64,000 nt of DNA from Peribacillus sp. Bi96 (GCF_918698115.1 NZ_CAKKLV010000021.1:22829-86828), one strand, 5' to 3'. Numbered from the stretch's first letter, positions 18,430 through 27,541 are shown. A program made the numbers and translations. The notes: generated from the letters alone by a model not told the origin.

Positions 18430-18770
18430 TAAGTTTCATCCCCTTCCTCAACCTTATCTTCAGTCACTAGTTTCAAGCCGATCACCCCTGATAATAAGAG
18501 GAGGATCAATAGCGTTTTGCTCAGCTTGAAAGATTCTCCAAAGAAAATGATTTCAGAAAAAACGGTGCCGGCCGTTCCCATACCTACAAAAACGGCATAT
18601 ACCGTTCCGACAGGAAGTTTCCGGCCAGCCATTATCATCATATAAAAACTGATGATGATGGAAATGACCGTTCCAGTCCAAGTCCAAAAGTCATCTGCAT
18701 GCTTTAAGCCGATCACCCAAAAAACTTCAAAAAAAGCCGCAATGAATACTTTAACCCAGTTTGTGCTCAT
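18429..18770 (-). CDS. ykkC: SMR guanidinium exporter subunit, YkkC-like
   Basis: A 113-residue SMR protein with four helices: [22 protein letters not shown] at the N-terminus with the active-site Glu, [20 protein letters not shown], and a charged tail ([10 protein letters not shown]). Very like B. subtilis YkkC, which forms a heteromer with YkkD. First gene of the pair. The riboswitch and its terminator lie between the promoter and this gene, so expression should depend on guanidine. Confidence 0.94.
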   Translation of the reverse strand: MSTNWVKVFIAAFFEVFWVIGLKHADDFWTWTGTVISIIISFYMMIMAGRKLPVGTVYAVFVGMGTAGTVFSEIIFFGESFKLSKTLLILLLLSGVIGLKLVTEDKVEEGDET

Positions 18771-18810
18771 GAATTATCGCACCTCCGATTTTATTCTTTA
18801 CCAAAAAAAC

Positions 18811-18857
18811 AAAAAAAAGCCCAAGAGATAACCGTTAAACAGTTTCTCCCAGGCTTT
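18811..18857 (-). terminator. Riboswitch-controlled terminator before ykkC
   Basis: On the minus strand AAGCCTGGGAGA pairs with TCTCTTGGGCTT, followed by eight T residues. This is the expression platform of the guanidine-I riboswitch; its 5' arm overlaps the conserved GGGAGA end of the aptamer, so binding and termination are alternatives. Confidence 0.85.
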
Positions 18858-18938
18858 TATCCTTCCGTGACACAGCATGCTGTGAGTTTTCTCTCGGACC
18901 AGACCAGCAATAAGACGCACTGCGGAACCCTAGAAAAC
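18845..18938 (-). ncRNA. Guanidine-I (ykkC) riboswitch aptamer
   Basis: Read on the minus strand, the conserved blocks occur in order: CTAGGGTTCCG, CTGGTCCGAGAG, a variable CACAGCATGCTGTG hairpin, CACGGAAGG and the CTGGGAGA region. These are the hallmark of the ykkC/guanidine-I class. It lies directly before the SMR pair, the standard target. Confidence 0.92.
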
Positions 18939-18962
18939 CTTTGACATATACAATTACCTTTC

Positions 18963-18990
18963 ATTATACATACTTTTTGAACTTACTCAA
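18963..18990 (-). promoter_or_regulatory. Sigma-A promoter for the riboswitch/SMR operon
   Basis: On the minus strand TTGAGT (18985-18990) and TATAAT (18963-18968) are 16 nt apart, about 25 nt upstream of the aptamer. Confidence 0.75.
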
Positions 18991-19492
18991 GGTAAAAGTT
19001 TTGCCAATGCCATGCCCATTTTTGCCTAATATCTGCATTGGTTCCGTAACGTTTCAGTATGGATGACTTAATATATCCCAAGGTTTTTAGTTTAAATGAC
19101 CATCAGGAAAAGAGGGCATATCATGGATAACAGCAGAAAAATTCACTTCATCTTTCTGAGAAGGAAAAAAGGAATATAAGATCGGTACGTAGCGCGGCAT
19201 GTGGCTGGAGGAAGATTTTATCCCCCCCTTCCGTTAGGCGCCCGACTTGGTAATACTCTATAATTTTGTCCTGTTTTATATGGGATGAGCCCTCACTAGC
19301 TTAAAGAAATTTGCGACACTCCTGACGAAAAACTAGCTAGCCGAGACACCAAAGGGGCTTGCGGCGAGGAGCTTGGCAGACAGTCGGCGGAATGGGAGCG
19401 GATTTCTGAAAACGGCTGCAATTAAAAAATCATCAATTTATTATGACCTGTCAATGGAAAAAAAGAACGTAATCAGTTTCTGTTTTCAAGTC
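18991..19492. other. Gap without a gene; decayed intergenic repeat-like stretch
   Basis: No coding frame is convincing. At about 19322-19425 the GC-rich text (GGCTTGCGGCGAGGAG, GGCGGAATGGGAGCGGATTT) resembles degenerate copies of a GC-rich repeat that I recall from Bacillus intergenic regions (segments like GAGGAGGCT and AGCGGAAAT). This is recollection, not a computed match. Confidence 0.35.
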
Positions 19493-19527
19493 AAAAAAGC
19501 CCCGAAATCTTATCCGGGGCTTTTTTA
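19493..19527 (-). terminator. Terminator after EamA-type gene
   Basis: AAAAAAGCCCCG and CGGGGCTTTTTT flank a ten-base loop, so it works in either direction; it directly follows the minus-strand transporter gene. Confidence 0.9.
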
Positions 19528-19536
19528 GCTTCCTAT

Positions 19537-20508
19537 TTAGGCACTTGCCGTCCGTTTTCTGGATGAGCCTTCTTTTTTATGTGATGCATAGCTATGCAAG
19601 ATCATTCCTATGATCACGATAAAGATGCCGAACCAAGATAAAGGAGAAGGGATCGGTAAAGATAGAAATAGTAATTCGCCAGCAAGGGCAAAAAGGACTT
19701 CCATCGATTGTGTCGCTTCAACGGAAGCTAATTTCTGCATATTTCCACTTACCAGATCGGTCGCCTTGAAAAAAAGGACCGTGGCAATGACACCAGAAAA
19801 TAGTGCGACCAAAAGGGATTGAAAACTCTGCATCCTCGTCGGTGCCCCAACCGTAAAGAAACCATACAATGAAAGCAAAAACCAGAATGGTAAACTCGCC
19901 AAAGTCATTCCTAATACACGTTGGTAGGCATCTAAACGCCCTTCAGAAATTTCCATCATTTTGCGATTCCCCAAAGGGTATGCAAACGAGGCGATGATGA
20001 TTGGAATCACTCCTAACAAGAGATTGGCCATTGAAATATGTTTGGTGTGTTCCAATTGCATCAGGATGATCCCAAGCAGAATGATCATGGACATGAGGAG
20101 GCCTTTCACGGAAACCCTCCCTCTTTGCCTTTCGATCCCATTTTTCGTTTGGGCATTTTCAAAAAATAGCGGGGCAAGTAAAGCGCCTGAAATGATCGTG
20201 ATTTGCCAAGTGCCAGCGATTAGCCAGCCAGGCGAGTAGGCGGATGCAAAACATAAAGGAGCATAAAACAATCCAAATCCTACAAAACTCCAAAGCAACC
20301 AGGATCCCGGCCGTTCTCTCATCACACGTAAAAGGGGAAGCAGGTTTTTTCTGCTTAGAACGATACACAAAAGAAAAGGCACCATAAATATATACCGTAG
20401 CGAAGCACTCCATATCCAACTTCCACCAGACAACTCCATGGACTGATTTAATACGAACGTAAATGCAAAAAAGAAAGCAGAACAAATACCTAATATAATC
20501 GGACGCAA
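19537..20508 (-). CDS. DMT-superfamily (EmrE/EamA-type) transporter
   Basis: A 323-residue protein with about ten membrane helices in two half-repeats, similar to the putative multidrug-resistance efflux group of the drug/metabolite transporter superfamily (LGICSAFFFAFTFVLNQSMELSGGSWIWSASLRY-type opening). Substrate unknown. The frame extends to 20568, but AGAGGTGA lies five nt before TTG 20508, followed by LRPIILG, which matches the usual N-terminus; the longer start has only a weak site. Monocistronic. Confidence 0.8.
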   Translation of the reverse strand: MRPIILGICSAFFFAFTFVLNQSMELSGGSWIWSASLRYIFMVPFLLCIVLSRKNLLPLLRVMRERPGSWLLWSFVGFGLFYAPLCFASAYSPGWLIAGTWQITIISGALLAPLFFENAQTKNGIERQRGRVSVKGLLMSMIILLGIILMQLEHTKHISMANLLLGVIPIIIASFAYPLGNRKMMEISEGRLDAYQRVLGMTLASLPFWFLLSLYGFFTVGAPTRMQSFQSLLVALFSGVIATVLFFKATDLVSGNMQKLASVEATQSMEVLFALAGELLFLSLPIPSPLSWFGIFIVIIGMILHSYASHKKEGSSRKRTASA

Positions 20509-20947
20509 TTGACTCACCTCTATCTGTTTTATGAGCCAGTAATTAGCCAAGACTCTTGAGTATGGCACGTTTCGGCTTTCTTATAGTAATAAATGATGTG
20601 AAAACATTGTTTATCCTATTCAAAAATGGAATCACGTTCCAATGCATGAATAGCAGAAGAATGAAATTTCTAAATATTATAATTGCCAATTTAAATTGTC
20701 CTTCAAATGCACAAGAAAATCAATAGGATTCTATTAGACCCGTAAATTTCCTTCTCCATCAATCGGCATGAGTAAGATTGATGATAAGTGAATACAGAAT
20801 GGAAGCGAGTATATTAAAATAAGGGCAATACCAATAAAACCCATATAGAATGTCCGGGAACGCTGTTATGACGCGTTTTATGAAGGGGTTATGGATATTT
20901 AATATAAAAATCATATAGAGGTAGATAATATACGAAGATACGAGAAT

Positions 20948-21009
20948 TGACGAATATGGTAGGGAGTGGTATCTTTATAGAAGTGCAAATAATGTCGAAT
21001 GGTGACGAA
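20948..21009 (+). promoter_or_regulatory. Spo0A boxes in the abrB control region
   Basis: TGACGAA at 20948-20954, TGTCGAA at 20993-20999 and TGACGAA at 21003-21009 all match the Spo0A box TGNCGAA. The last two are ten bp apart, the same tandem arrangement as in the B. subtilis abrB promoter region, where phosphorylated Spo0A represses. The rest of the gap 20509-20947 shows no gene; I could not place the -10/-35 with confidence. Confidence 0.85.
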
Positions 21010-21055
21010 ATATATAGGTGAACATTCGAAAGAAAATTAGTGAGGTAAATATAAT

Positions 21056-21340
21056 ATGAAATCTACAGGTATAGTACGTAAAGTTGACGAATTAGGACGC
21101 GTAGTCATTCCAATTGAATTACGCCGTACATTAGGAATTAATGAGAAAGACGCTTTGGAGATCTATGTAGAACAAGAGCGTATCATTCTTCAAAAATATA
21201 AACCAAACATGACTTGTCAGGTAACAGGTGAAACATCTGATGACAATATGAAACTTGTTGATGGTAAACTAATTCTTAGCGCTGAAGGTGCGGAACTTCT
21301 AATTAAAGAAATTCAAGCCAGCATGGAAACTGCTAAATAA
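21056..21340 (+). CDS. abrB: Transition-state regulator AbrB
   Basis: A 94-residue protein with the AbrB swapped-hairpin DNA-binding domain at residues 1-50 (STGIVRKVDELGRVVIPIELRRTLGI), nearly the same as B. subtilis AbrB, and the C-terminal multimerisation region. AbrB represses many post-exponential genes. TGAGGTAAAT precedes ATG 21056. The gene does not have the B. subtilis neighbours (metS/yabC), but the phased Spo0A boxes upstream favour AbrB over the paralogue Abh. Confidence 0.93.
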   Translation: MKSTGIVRKVDELGRVVIPIELRRTLGINEKDALEIYVEQERIILQKYKPNMTCQVTGETSDDNMKLVDGKLILSAEGAELLIKEIQASMETAK

Positions 21341-21365
21341 TTAATTTGCTAGATAAATAGCATCC

Positions 21366-21399
21366 AAGTGTAGGGAGACATTTTCCCTACACTTTTTTA
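21366..21399. terminator. Bidirectional terminator between abrB and GNAT gene
   Basis: AAGTGTAGGGA (21366-21376) and TCCCTACACTT (21384-21394) with a T-run; serves abrB and the convergent GNAT gene. Confidence 0.9.
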
Positions 21400-21401
21400 T
21401 A

Positions 21402-21839
21402 TTAAATGGTGAAATGATAGAAATAATTCGATTCTCGGACGAAACCAATTTTTTCGTAAAGTTTTTGTGCGTTTACATTATCTTTACCTGTCTCGAGGGA
21501 TACCCCTTTGGCACCTGTTTCTCGTGCGAAATTGATGGCTGAGTTCAATAACCCCTCGCCAAATCCTTTTTTGCGGGCAGACTCCTTCACGAATAAATCG
21601 TTCAGTACCCATGACCGCTTCATGCTCACAGATGAAAATGTCGGATATAATTGGGCAAAACCAACAGGATGCCCTTCATCAAATCCCATGAAAACCACAG
21701 ACTCTCCATTTGTCAGCCTTTCCCTTAAAAACTCCTTTGCACGATCATAATCAGATATTTGCTCATAAAACACTCTGTATAAATCAAAAAGTTCTGTCAG
21801 AGATTCGAGCTCATGTAATGTAGCCTTCTGAATGCTCAT
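21402..21839 (-). CDS. GNAT family N-acetyltransferase
   Basis: A 145-residue single-domain acetyltransferase. The acetyl-CoA loop is seen as VKESARKKGFGEGLLNSAINFARETGAKGVSLET and the terminal beta-bulge motif as NAQKLYEKIGFVRESNYFYHF. Substrate unknown. AGGAGGG lies before ATG 21839 on the minus strand. Downstream of the second germinant-receptor operon and separated from it by the repeat array. Confidence 0.88.
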   Translation of the reverse strand: MSIQKATLHELESLTELFDLYRVFYEQISDYDRAKEFLRERLTNGESVVFMGFDEGHPVGFAQLYPTFSSVSMKRSWVLNDLFVKESARKKGFGEGLLNSAINFARETGAKGVSLETGKDNVNAQKLYEKIGFVRESNYFYHFTI

Positions 21840-22001
21840 ATGTAACCCTCCTAATTGTTGGAATACTCTTAATTTACCATTTATTTATGCAGTGTGACAT
21901 GTCAGATTTTTTTTTGCACGTCCCAATACTAAATAAAAAGCCAAAAAATTCAGGATGGAGCCAAGTATGGCACCATCCTCTAAAGGCGTTACGTTAGCAT
22001 T

Positions 22002-22735
22002 ACTCGAGAGTTTAGTGTACTCGTAAGTTTGGAGCAAATACTCGTGAGTTTGGAGCAAATACTCGTGAATTTGGAGCAAATACTCGTGAAATTGGTGCAT
22101 TTACTCGTGAATTGAGCATTACTCGTGAAATTGGGCAAATACTCGTGAGTTTGGAGCAAAAACTCGTGAGTTTGGAGCAAAAACTCGTGAAATTGGAGCA
22201 AATACTCGTGAGTTTGGAGCAAATACTCGTGAAATTGGTGCATTTACTCGTGAATTGAGCATTACTCGTGAGTTTGGAGCAAAAACTCGTGAGTTTGGGC
22301 ATTACTCGTGAGTTTGGAGCAAATGCTCGTGAGTTTGGGCATTTACTCGTGAGTTTGGAGCAAATACTCGTGAGTTTGGTGCAAATACTCGTGAGTTTGG
22401 GCATTTACTCGTAAGTTTGGGGCAAATACTCGTGAGTTTGGAGCAAATACTCGTGAATTTGGAGCAAATACTCGTGAGTTTGGAGCAAATACTCGTGAGT
22501 TTGGGCATTTACTCGTAAGTTTGGAGCAAAAACTCGTGAAATTGGGCATTTACTCGTGAGTTTGGAGCAAATACTCGTGAGTTTGGAGCAAATACTCGTG
22601 AAATTGGTGCATTTACTCGTGAGTTTGGAGCAAAAACTCGTGAGTTTGGAGCAAATACTCGTGAATTGAGCATTACTCGAGAGAGTGAGCATTAAACTCA
22701 TGAATTTGAACAACTGCTCGAGAATTCAGATAAAC
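22002..22735. repeat. Minisatellite array 1: about 35 units of 18-21 bp
   Basis: Units read ACTCGTGAGTTTGGAGCAAAT on average on the plus strand. Each begins with the dyad ACTC-GT-GAGT or a one-base variant (GTAAG, GTGAA), followed by one of a few tails (TTGGAGCAAAT, TTGGAGCAAAA, TTGGTGCATTT, TTGGGCATTT, TGAGCATT). Most units are 21 bp, some 18-20 bp. Unit pairs recur as blocks, showing block duplication. Both edges carry degenerate ACTCGAGAG units. On the minus strand the array starts just after the stop of the gerC gene (22744). The same core appears in array 2 at 51910. Not a CRISPR array: no long constant repeat with unique spacers. Confidence 0.95.
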
Positions 22736-22743
22736 TCTCTTCA

Positions 22744-23889
22744 TTAACGTAGTGGTTTAGCTTCTAAACCGCCGGTGTTCAGGATGTGTACCTTTACGTT
22801 AATATGATTAATTGAATCCTTGTCCAGGAAATCGATCGGCTCTTTAATATGATTTTTTTGCCAGTATTTTGTCTCTTTAATATAGAGGATTTTGCCTAAG
22901 CTTAAAGGATCTGCGTTCTTTTCAATCCCAGTCTTAAAGGTTGTTTGGATTTCTCTTTTTATTTCACTTTCGAATTTTCGTTTGATTGTTTCGATGTCCA
23001 TTTGTGTATCAAGTCCTAGAATTTTACCATTTACGACGACTTCAATATCAAACTTGTACTTGCCATTCTTGAAAACAGGTCTTACTTTATGATACGGATG
23101 CGAGAAAGAAGCATAGATGTCTTGCTTGTTCAAGCTAATGGTTACGGGAGTTATGTTGGTTCTTTTTGTGAGCCAGCGTACACCGCTCAATTCATTTTCC
23201 GAGAACCAGGGTTGGGACACTTTATAGTAAATGACAAAAGCACCATCCATATAAAGGCTTTTTCGGTTTTTATCTTTTTCTTTCCATACTTTATCGTTCC
23301 AAGTAATGGTAGGTAAGATGGTGGTTGATGATTTTTCCCGTTGATTTGAATAATACCTCTGGACCGTTATGGGGTGAATGAATGATCGGTTCCGATAGAT
23401 ATCTTCCGGTAAATATAATGTCGTGTATAAAGGTGACAAATTAAAATAACCATTTATGGAGAAAAGCTCATCCATGGAACTTTTTGTGCCAAAAATATTA
23501 GCTGAGTATCTAAGTAATTGGTTTCTATAAATATAATCGACTATTTCAGTGCTTTGTTGCTTCAACACATTTTCACTGATTACAAATGTGGAAACATGAC
23601 CTATATAGAGAGCTTGTTGAGTATTTCGCATAAGTTGATTTACGGCGCTCGAGATGGAACGGCCTTTTTGTTTTCCTACATATACGGGGGGATTTTCAGT
23701 CGGCTTCGCTTCCGTTTTAGCTACAGCAGCGAAGTCGACTAGCTGCGCATAAACGATATATTCTCCATCTTTGTAGTCAATGCCTAGAGCAGTTATATAA
23801 TGGAAGTCCTGTATCGTTTTTTCATCCCAGCAACCCGAAAGTAAAAGGAATAAAGGAATGATCAACAACATTTTATAGATGCGGAACAT
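22744..23889 (-). CDS. Spore germinant receptor lipoprotein subunit C (second set)
   Basis: A 381-residue Ger(x)C-family lipoprotein. The signal peptide ends in LLSGCWDE, giving an acylated Cys; ALGIDYKDGEYIVYAQLVDF and NTQQALYIGHVSTFVISE are family features. Start moved from 23919 to ATG 23889, which has GAAAGGGG about ten nt upstream, written inside the last codons of the gerBA gene (gap 4 nt). So the unit is B-A-C, unlike the A-C-B order at 7.8 kb. The 3' flank on this strand is the repeat array; no hairpin terminator is seen before it. Confidence 0.94.
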   Translation of the reverse strand: MFRIYKMLLIIPLFLLLSGCWDEKTIQDFHYITALGIDYKDGEYIVYAQLVDFAAVAKTEAKPTENPPVYVGKQKGRSISSAVNQLMRNTQQALYIGHVSTFVISENVLKQQSTEIVDYIYRNQLLRYSANIFGTKSSMDELFSINGYFNLSPLYTTLYLPEDIYRNRSFIHPITVQRYYSNQREKSSTTILPTITWNDKVWKEKDKNRKSLYMDGAFVIYYKVSQPWFSENELSGVRWLTKRTNITPVTISLNKQDIYASFSHPYHKVRPVFKNGKYKFDIEVVVNGKILGLDTQMDIETIKRKFESEIKREIQTTFKTGIEKNADPLSLGKILYIKETKYWQKNHIKEPIDFLDKDSINHINVKVHILNTGGLEAKPLR

Positions 23890-23893
23890 GATC

Positions 23894-26476
23894 TTACTGC
23901 CCCTTTCTTGTCTTATCATTGGCGGCCAAGGATCGCTTACTCATGGAATTCCATGGCCTCTTTATGAATGCATCCAGGATTTTTGTGAATCTAGGTGGTT
24001 TTGTTCCGCCAATATATGAAACCCCGAATGATTCAAGTCTGGATAATAAAGTGACAATCGAAAGTAAACCGATTATTAAGCCATAGATTCCGTATATGCA
24101 GCTGAGCAACAATACAAACATACGCAGGATGGTGACGGCGCCTGTTAGCGACTGGTTTACAAGCGTATAAGATGCGACAGAAGTTACTGCAGTAACCACA
24201 AGCATGGTTTGTGAGGTGAGCCCTGCCCTTATCGCGGCATCACCGACAATGAGACCGCCCACAACTGCAACTGTCTGCCCAACCGCTTTAGGTAACCTGA
24301 CTCCGGATTCACGGAATAGTTCAAATAAAATGAGCATGAGAATGAATTCCATGGTGGCGGATAAGGGGAGACCGAGCCTTGAAAGGGTTATGGTGGCTAG
24401 TAACGGAAACGGTACCTGTTCAATGTTGAAAGCGGAAATGGATATCCAAAATCCTGGTAATAAAATGGTGATCCCAAGCCCCAAAAAACGAAGAAGTCGC
24501 TCAATGCTTACATATAAATAAGGAAGGTTCGAATCTTCTGCGGTTTTTATTTGAAGCAATAATGTAGAAGGAGCCACTATTATTGTTGGCATACCATCGA
24601 CGATCAGGATAAATCTTCCTTGATTGAGCGCTTCCACTGCAAAATCAGGGCGACTCGTATAATGAGTGAGTGGAAATATACTGAATTTACTGTTTGAGAT
24701 CAATTCCTCCAATTGTTGACTGCTAACCAATACATCAATATCGATGGAGTTAATTTTGGACCTTACATGTGTGACAAGTTCTTTATTAATGATGTCATCC
24801 ATGTACATCAGTGCGACTTTCGTTTGACTGCGCCTGCCCACTATAAAGTCTTCATAGGCTAGCGATTTTGTTTTTAGACGCTTTCTGACTAAAGCTGTAT
24901 TTATGGATAAGTCCTCGACAAACCCATCCCTTGGACCTCTTACGGAGACTTCGAAAGAAGATTCCTCAGGTTGCCTATTAGGAACATCTGACAAATTTAT
25001 TGAAAATAGCTTTTGGGTGGACGGTATGAATAATAAGGCATTCCCCGAGAAAATCAGCTGCTGTACGCTAATGAATTCCCGATCGATCGTTACTTTCGTC
25101 AAATCTAACAGGGGGTTTAACTTGTTTATGGCTTTTTCCGCACCGATTTTCTCATCCAATTCCATCATTTTGTTTAACTTTTCCAAAATCCCTTCGTTCA
25201 ATAAACTGATATCGGCCAAACCCGAGCAATAAAAGATAACGGCAGGAATGGGCCTTTCGGTTTCTCCGATATAGATTGTGTCAAATATGATATCTGAACT
25301 TGCACTAAATAACTCCCGAAATGTCTCCTCCCTCAATTCAGGCAGGGCTGGTTCATTTTTGGATCGTTTCATTCTCATGTTTTTTTTACCCTCCTTAGAA
25401 CGAATGAAAGTGCCGATAAACAAGATGGTGGACAAAAGTAAAAGAAAATAAAAAGCACCAGGGTAATAAAAATTTTGACTTACATGCAAGAACTTGAAGT
25501 TACTGAATGGTACGATGGAAATGACTACCATAAGGAAACCAACTGAGAAAAGGATTCCGAGCTTCATATTGTTAGTTTTTCCTTTAAAGACTTCCGTGAT
25601 TAAGAATAACGCTAGGGAAACACGGATATAGGCACCGGCAAGCCATTGATAAATGGAAAAGAAATCTGTATGCTCGATATATTTACCAATCGTAAGCAGC
25701 CGCCATTGTTCATAAGAGGGGTACCTCATGGCTTCGCCTAAGGTCGGCCCGAACTCAGCAATAGCACCCGTTAATGGGCCAAGAAGCAGAAACACTAAAC
25801 CGAGACATAAGAAAACTAAAACTTTGCGACTGAGTGTATCCGATAGTTTTTCCTGAAAAAAGGCTAGTAAAATCAGTTCGGCTAATCCATATCCACAATA
25901 CTGGAAGGCTTTTATGCCATGAAAATAACCATTTTCAAAAAGAGGCAGAAGGTGGCTATAGTCTTTAGTCGGAATATTTCCAGTCGCAACAAAAATGCCA
26001 AGAATAACGACAACGGGCAATAATATAGAAGAACTAATGGCGATGGAGCGCATGCCAGAATGGGCCAGGAATATGCATAGCAGGGTAAACGGAATGATAA
26101 TGGCTAAACTTGGGGTCTCAAAAAGAAAACTTGTAGTGATCCAATCAATCGTTTCCTTGGTGGTGGCCAATACAAGGCTTATTAGATAGATCACAATACA
26201 AAATAAAACGATATTTTTAATAGGTTTTCCAAATCTATTTTCAAGCCAATGGTTCAGTGATTCATTATTCATATTCTTGATTATCCGAGATAATAGGCAG
26301 ACCCAAATTGGTATCAGCAAAATAGAAAGGAGTGAGAAAAACCAAGAATCCCTTCCGCCGGTAGAAAGAAGGAAAGGGATCAAAATAACATGATTAAGAA
26401 GGCCAATGGATAAAAAGAAAATACTTAAGGTTTGTATCGAACTAATTTTTTTCAAGGTTCCTATCCCCATTTCCAT
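23894..26476 (-). CDS. Fused spore germinant receptor subunits GerB-GerA (860 codons)
   Basis: One frame encodes a GerB-type permease (about residues 8-362, ten or so helices) followed directly by a GerA-type subunit (about residues 367-860: FEVSVRGPRDGFVEDLSINTALVRKRL, then RESGVRLPKAVGQTVAVVGGLIVGDAA and C-terminal helices). Both parts have normal lengths, so the fusion arises by loss of a stop. At the junction the minus strand reads TAAGGAGGGTAAAAAAAACATG: a good ribosome site, an A8 run (25380-25387) and ATG 25378, the natural GerA start. Dropping one A would end GerB at the TGA overlapping that ATG. The 5' start is uncertain: ATG 26476 lacks a ribosome site, and TTG 26455, nine nt after GGGG, is an alternative. 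Confidence 0.88.
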   Translation of the reverse strand: MEMGIGTLKKISSIQTLSIFFLSIGLLNHVILIPFLLSTGGRDSWFFSLLSILLIPIWVCLLSRIIKNMNNESLNHWLENRFGKPIKNIVLFCIVIYLISLVLATTKETIDWITTSFLFETPSLAIIIPFTLLCIFLAHSGMRSIAISSSILLPVVVILGIFVATGNIPTKDYSHLLPLFENGYFHGIKAFQYCGYGLAELILLAFFQEKLSDTLSRKVLVFLCLGLVFLLLGPLTGAIAEFGPTLGEAMRYPSYEQWRLLTIGKYIEHTDFFSIYQWLAGAYIRVSLALFLITEVFKGKTNNMKLGILFSVGFLMVVISIVPFSNFKFLHVSQNFYYPGAFYFLLLLSTILFIGTFIRSKEGKKNMRMKRSKNEPALPELREETFRELFSASSDIIFDTIYIGETERPIPAVIFYCSGLADISLLNEGILEKLNKMMELDEKIGAEKAINKLNPLLDLTKVTIDREFISVQQLIFSGNALLFIPSTQKLFSINLSDVPNRQPEESSFEVSVRGPRDGFVEDLSINTALVRKRLKTKSLAYEDFIVGRRSQTKVALMYMDDIINKELVTHVRSKINSIDIDVLVSSQQLEELISNSKFSIFPLTHYTSRPDFAVEALNQGRFILIVDGMPTIIVAPSTLLLQIKTAEDSNLPYLYVSIERLLRFLGLGITILLPGFWISISAFNIEQVPFPLLATITLSRLGLPLSATMEFILMLILFELFRESGVRLPKAVGQTVAVVGGLIVGDAAIRAGLTSQTMLVVTAVTSVASYTLVNQSLTGAVTILRMFVLLLSCIYGIYGLIIGLLSIVTLLSRLESFGVSYIGGTKPPRFTKILDAFIKRPWNSMSKRSLAANDKTRKGQ

Positions 26477-26932
26477 TGTTGAATGCTTTGTTTAAAAGAT
26501 ACTGATGAACATACCATTCATTTGTTTATGGTTGCTAAATGAGGAAATAGTATACGTTATAATGAAATGGAATAATATTCCTGCTAATGAATTCTTGGTA
26601 CTTTGATTTTAAGGAGCTTACGTTCTGGGGAAATCGCCATCGGCCGAACCGAAGGAAGTATCTGATTCGGGGTATAGGTTCAAGAAACGGGTCTTCAGGG
26701 ATCGCACAGTTGAAGAAACATATCCAGAGGGGTGTGCTACATAAACGAAAGCATTTAAAAAGGAAAGTGCATATTACATTCGGGCTAGCCATTGTCAGAA
26801 CTTCAATGTAAAATGCGATTTGATCAAATTTAGGATTGCGATAGCCAAGAATTGCGGGTCTAAAGGATTTATCAGCCACTATAAAGAATGTAATATAGGT
26901 GCTATTTTTATTGAACACAAGGGGGAATGAAG
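26477..26932. other. Gap between divergent ger operon and yfiT
   Basis: It should hold the promoter of the second germinant-receptor operon, probably of the sigma-G type. I could not identify a convincing -35/-10 pair. No gene is supported; frames of 74-138 codons here show no family features. Confidence 0.4.
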
Positions 26933-27451
26933 ATGGATTTAAGATACCCAATTGGAAAGTTTCAGTTTGACGGTGAAATAACTAGTGGTGTAGCCGAGGG
27001 GTGGATCAACGAGATTGAAACTTTGCCTGGGATGCTGCGGGAAGCGGTAAGTAACATGGATGATGAACAGCATGATACAGCTTATCGTCCTGGAGGATGG
27101 ACGGTCCGCCAAGTGGTGCATCATGTTGCCGATAGCCATATGAATGCGTATATTCGCTTCAAATTGGCCCTTACGGAGGAAAGCCCAGTCATTAAACCGT
27201 ACGAGGAGGGGCAATGGGCAGAGCTGCCTGATTATGATTTGCCGATTGAAATTTCTCTATCCCTTCTTGAAAGTGTACATATCCGCTTGTGTAAACTTTT
27301 ATCGGGCCTTCATGCAGACGACCTGAGCCGAACATTCATCCATCCTGATTCAGGAGAGGTGACTGTCGGTAAAAACATAGGCATTTATGCGTGGCATGGC
27401 CGCCATCATCTTGCGCATATTACTTCTTTAGCCAAGCGTCAGGGATGGTAA
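26933..27451 (+). CDS. yfiT: DinB-fold metal-dependent transferase/hydrolase (YfiT/BstA-like)
   Basis: A 172-residue protein of the YfiT/BstA branch of the DinB superfamily, four-helix bundle. The metal-binding His residues are seen in [13 protein letters not shown] (about residue 66) and in [11 protein letters not shown] near the end. YfiT-type proteins are bacillithiol S-transferases in Firmicutes. The start is ATG 26933: the alternative ATG 26927 lies too close to AAGGGGG (26920-26925). No operon partner is obvious, although the SRPBCC gene follows 90 bp later. Confidence 0.88.
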   Translation: MDLRYPIGKFQFDGEITSGVAEGWINEIETLPGMLREAVSNMDDEQHDTAYRPGGWTVRQVVHHVADSHMNAYIRFKLALTEESPVIKPYEEGQWAELPDYDLPIEISLSLLESVHIRLCKLLSGLHADDLSRTFIHPDSGEVTVGKNIGIYAWHGRHHLAHITSLAKRQGW

Positions 27452-27541
27452 AAATGAGGGGAAAGCAGTGAATTTGATTCGACCGTTTTTTTATGATAAA
27501 AGTCATATCCATGTGAACGAATAGAATGAGGAGGAATTTAA

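Noticed and set aside
22012..22713. Overlapping minus-strand repeat proteins (68-130 residues, CSKLTSI-type)
   Set aside because: They arise from repeat periods that are multiples of three; several frames are open at once, none has a ribosome site, and 18-20 bp units break the frames.
22002..22735. CRISPR array
   Set aside because: Constant part is only about 10-14 bp, variable parts are drawn from a few recurring tails, units are 18-21 bp, and no cas genes are near.
26590..26720. Lysine- or SAM-type riboswitch in the gap
   Set aside because: Short GC-rich stretches recalled such motifs, but the conserved cores are absent and no matching gene follows.
26535..26951. 138-codon minus frame in the gap before yfiT
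   Set aside because: No ribosome site, no recognisable family and overlap with the start of yfiT.
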